Below the pieces are notes generated by a model. It saw only the letters and a list, made by a program, of their open reading frames with translations, made no database searches and had not been told where the DNA came from. Below are positions 63,720 through 64,000 of a stretch of DNA of 64,000 nt, in pieces. The DNA comes from Variovorax sp. YR216 (GTDB taxonomy: Bacteria > Pseudomonadota > Gammaproteobacteria > Burkholderiales > Burkholderiaceae_C): positions 558,001 through 622,000 of the forward strand of contig NZ_FNRO01000002.1 of NCBI RefSeq assembly GCF_900107745.1, written 5' to 3'. Both the position numbers and the translations under genes were made by a program. Positions within the stretch are counted from its first letter, which is position 1. The number at the start of each line of letters is the position of its first letter.

Positions 63720-64000
63720 TTGAAACCGCTCAAGAAATCGGCCAAGCTGGCCAACGTGCTTTACGACATCCGTGGCCCGATCATGGACGCCGCCAAGCAG
63801 ATGGAGGAAGAGGGCCAGAAGATCATCAAGCTCAACATCGGCAATCTGGCCGTGTTCGGCTTCGATGCACCCGAAGAGGTCCAGCAGGACATGATCCGCA
63901 ACCTGCCCGCATCGGCGGGCTATTCGGACAGCAAGGGCATCTTCGCGGCACGCAAGGCGGTGATGCACGAGACGCAGAAGCAGGGGATCGCGGGCGTCAC
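63720..64000 (+). CDS. alaA: Alanine/glutamate-pyruvate aminotransferase AlaA, N-terminal part
   Basis: The window ends inside this gene; 93 codons are seen. The start is TTG 63720 with GGAGGG at 63711-63716. The sequence SAKLANVLYDIRGPIMDAAK, EEEGQKIIKLNIGNLAVFGF and ASAGYSDSKGIFAARKAVMH matches the N-terminus of AlaA-type class I PLP aminotransferases, which make alanine from pyruvate and glutamate. NIGNLAVFGF has Leu where most members have Pro after Asn. The PLP lysine lies beyond the window. In related genomes hom and thrC often follow, but that cannot be checked here. Confidence 0.88.
   Translation, partial: MKPLKKSAKLANVLYDIRGPIMDAAKQMEEEGQKIIKLNIGNLAVFGFDAPEEVQQDMIRNLPASAGYSDSKGIFAARKAVMHETQKQGIAGV

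Overview
The window is GC-rich chromosomal DNA from a betaproteobacterium of the order Burkholderiales. It is most likely a member of Comamonadaceae close to Variovorax, although genus is inference. The support is the mix of genes: a long lysine/alanine-rich RpoD, a phasin, an EarP/EF-P pair of the arginine type, HemP next to ExbBD/TonB, and the order surE-pcm-nlpD-rpoS. I see no rRNA operon, CRISPR array, insertion sequence or prophage. Almost all of the sequence is coding, and most unrelated long reading frames are antisense shadows of GC-rich genes.

Layout. 1-3.8 kb: end of a branched-chain amino acid ABC transporter operon (substrate-binding protein fragment, livH, livM, livG, livF). 3.8-9.1 kb: small enzymes, a LysR regulator divergent from a DsbA-like protein, an HPP-CBS protein and a Bcr/CflA-type exporter. 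9.1-13.7 kb: rpoD and dnaG. 13.8-18.6 kb: YihY, an SDR, a phasin divergent from a histone-deacetylase-like enzyme plus thioesterase, a CX10C periplasmic protein and CsbD. 18.8-25 kb: pncB, an Na+/H+ antiporter, a 2-hydroxyacid dehydrogenase, rmuC and an MFS protein on one strand with touching or overlapping ends. 25-32 kb: LOG protein, earP-efp, OsmC, uvrC, pgsA and a DMT exporter. 32-38 kb: LysR, a fluoroacetate-dehalogenase-like hydrolase, tartrate dehydrogenase, a structured leader, HU, tRNA-Val, ppiD, tRNA-His and an H-NS-like protein. 38-44.3 kb: quinone oxidoreductase, surE-pcm-nlpD-rpoS and rlmD. 44.3-51.5 kb: BI-1 protein, GlcG/HbpS protein, an iron island (hemP, exbD, exbB, tonB, a possible 24-residue membrane peptide, bfd, bfr) and ahpC-ahpF. 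51.5-57.2 kb: ppsR/ppsA divergent pair, an unknown gene, and rpsF-priB-rpsR-rplI. 57.4-64 kb: dnaB, a WYL regulator, GyrI-like and VOC proteins, PIN-PhoH, PrxQ, an Mth938-like protein and the start of alaA.

Regulation readable from the DNA includes a four-part OxyR site before ahpC, Fur-like sites before hemP and bfd, two 15-bp operators between the phasin and deacetylase genes (probably PhaR), and a pair of identical TTCGATCGAA palindromes before a LysR gene. Twelve intrinsic terminators are listed.

The most striking unexplained signal is a dispersed intergenic element of about 95-120 bp present seven times, always in the same orientation. It folds into three hairpins whose stems change sequence from copy to copy while keeping pairing. 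In four copies its right end falls on, or directly against, the stop codon of a minus-strand gene, and in a fifth it lies 4 nt away.
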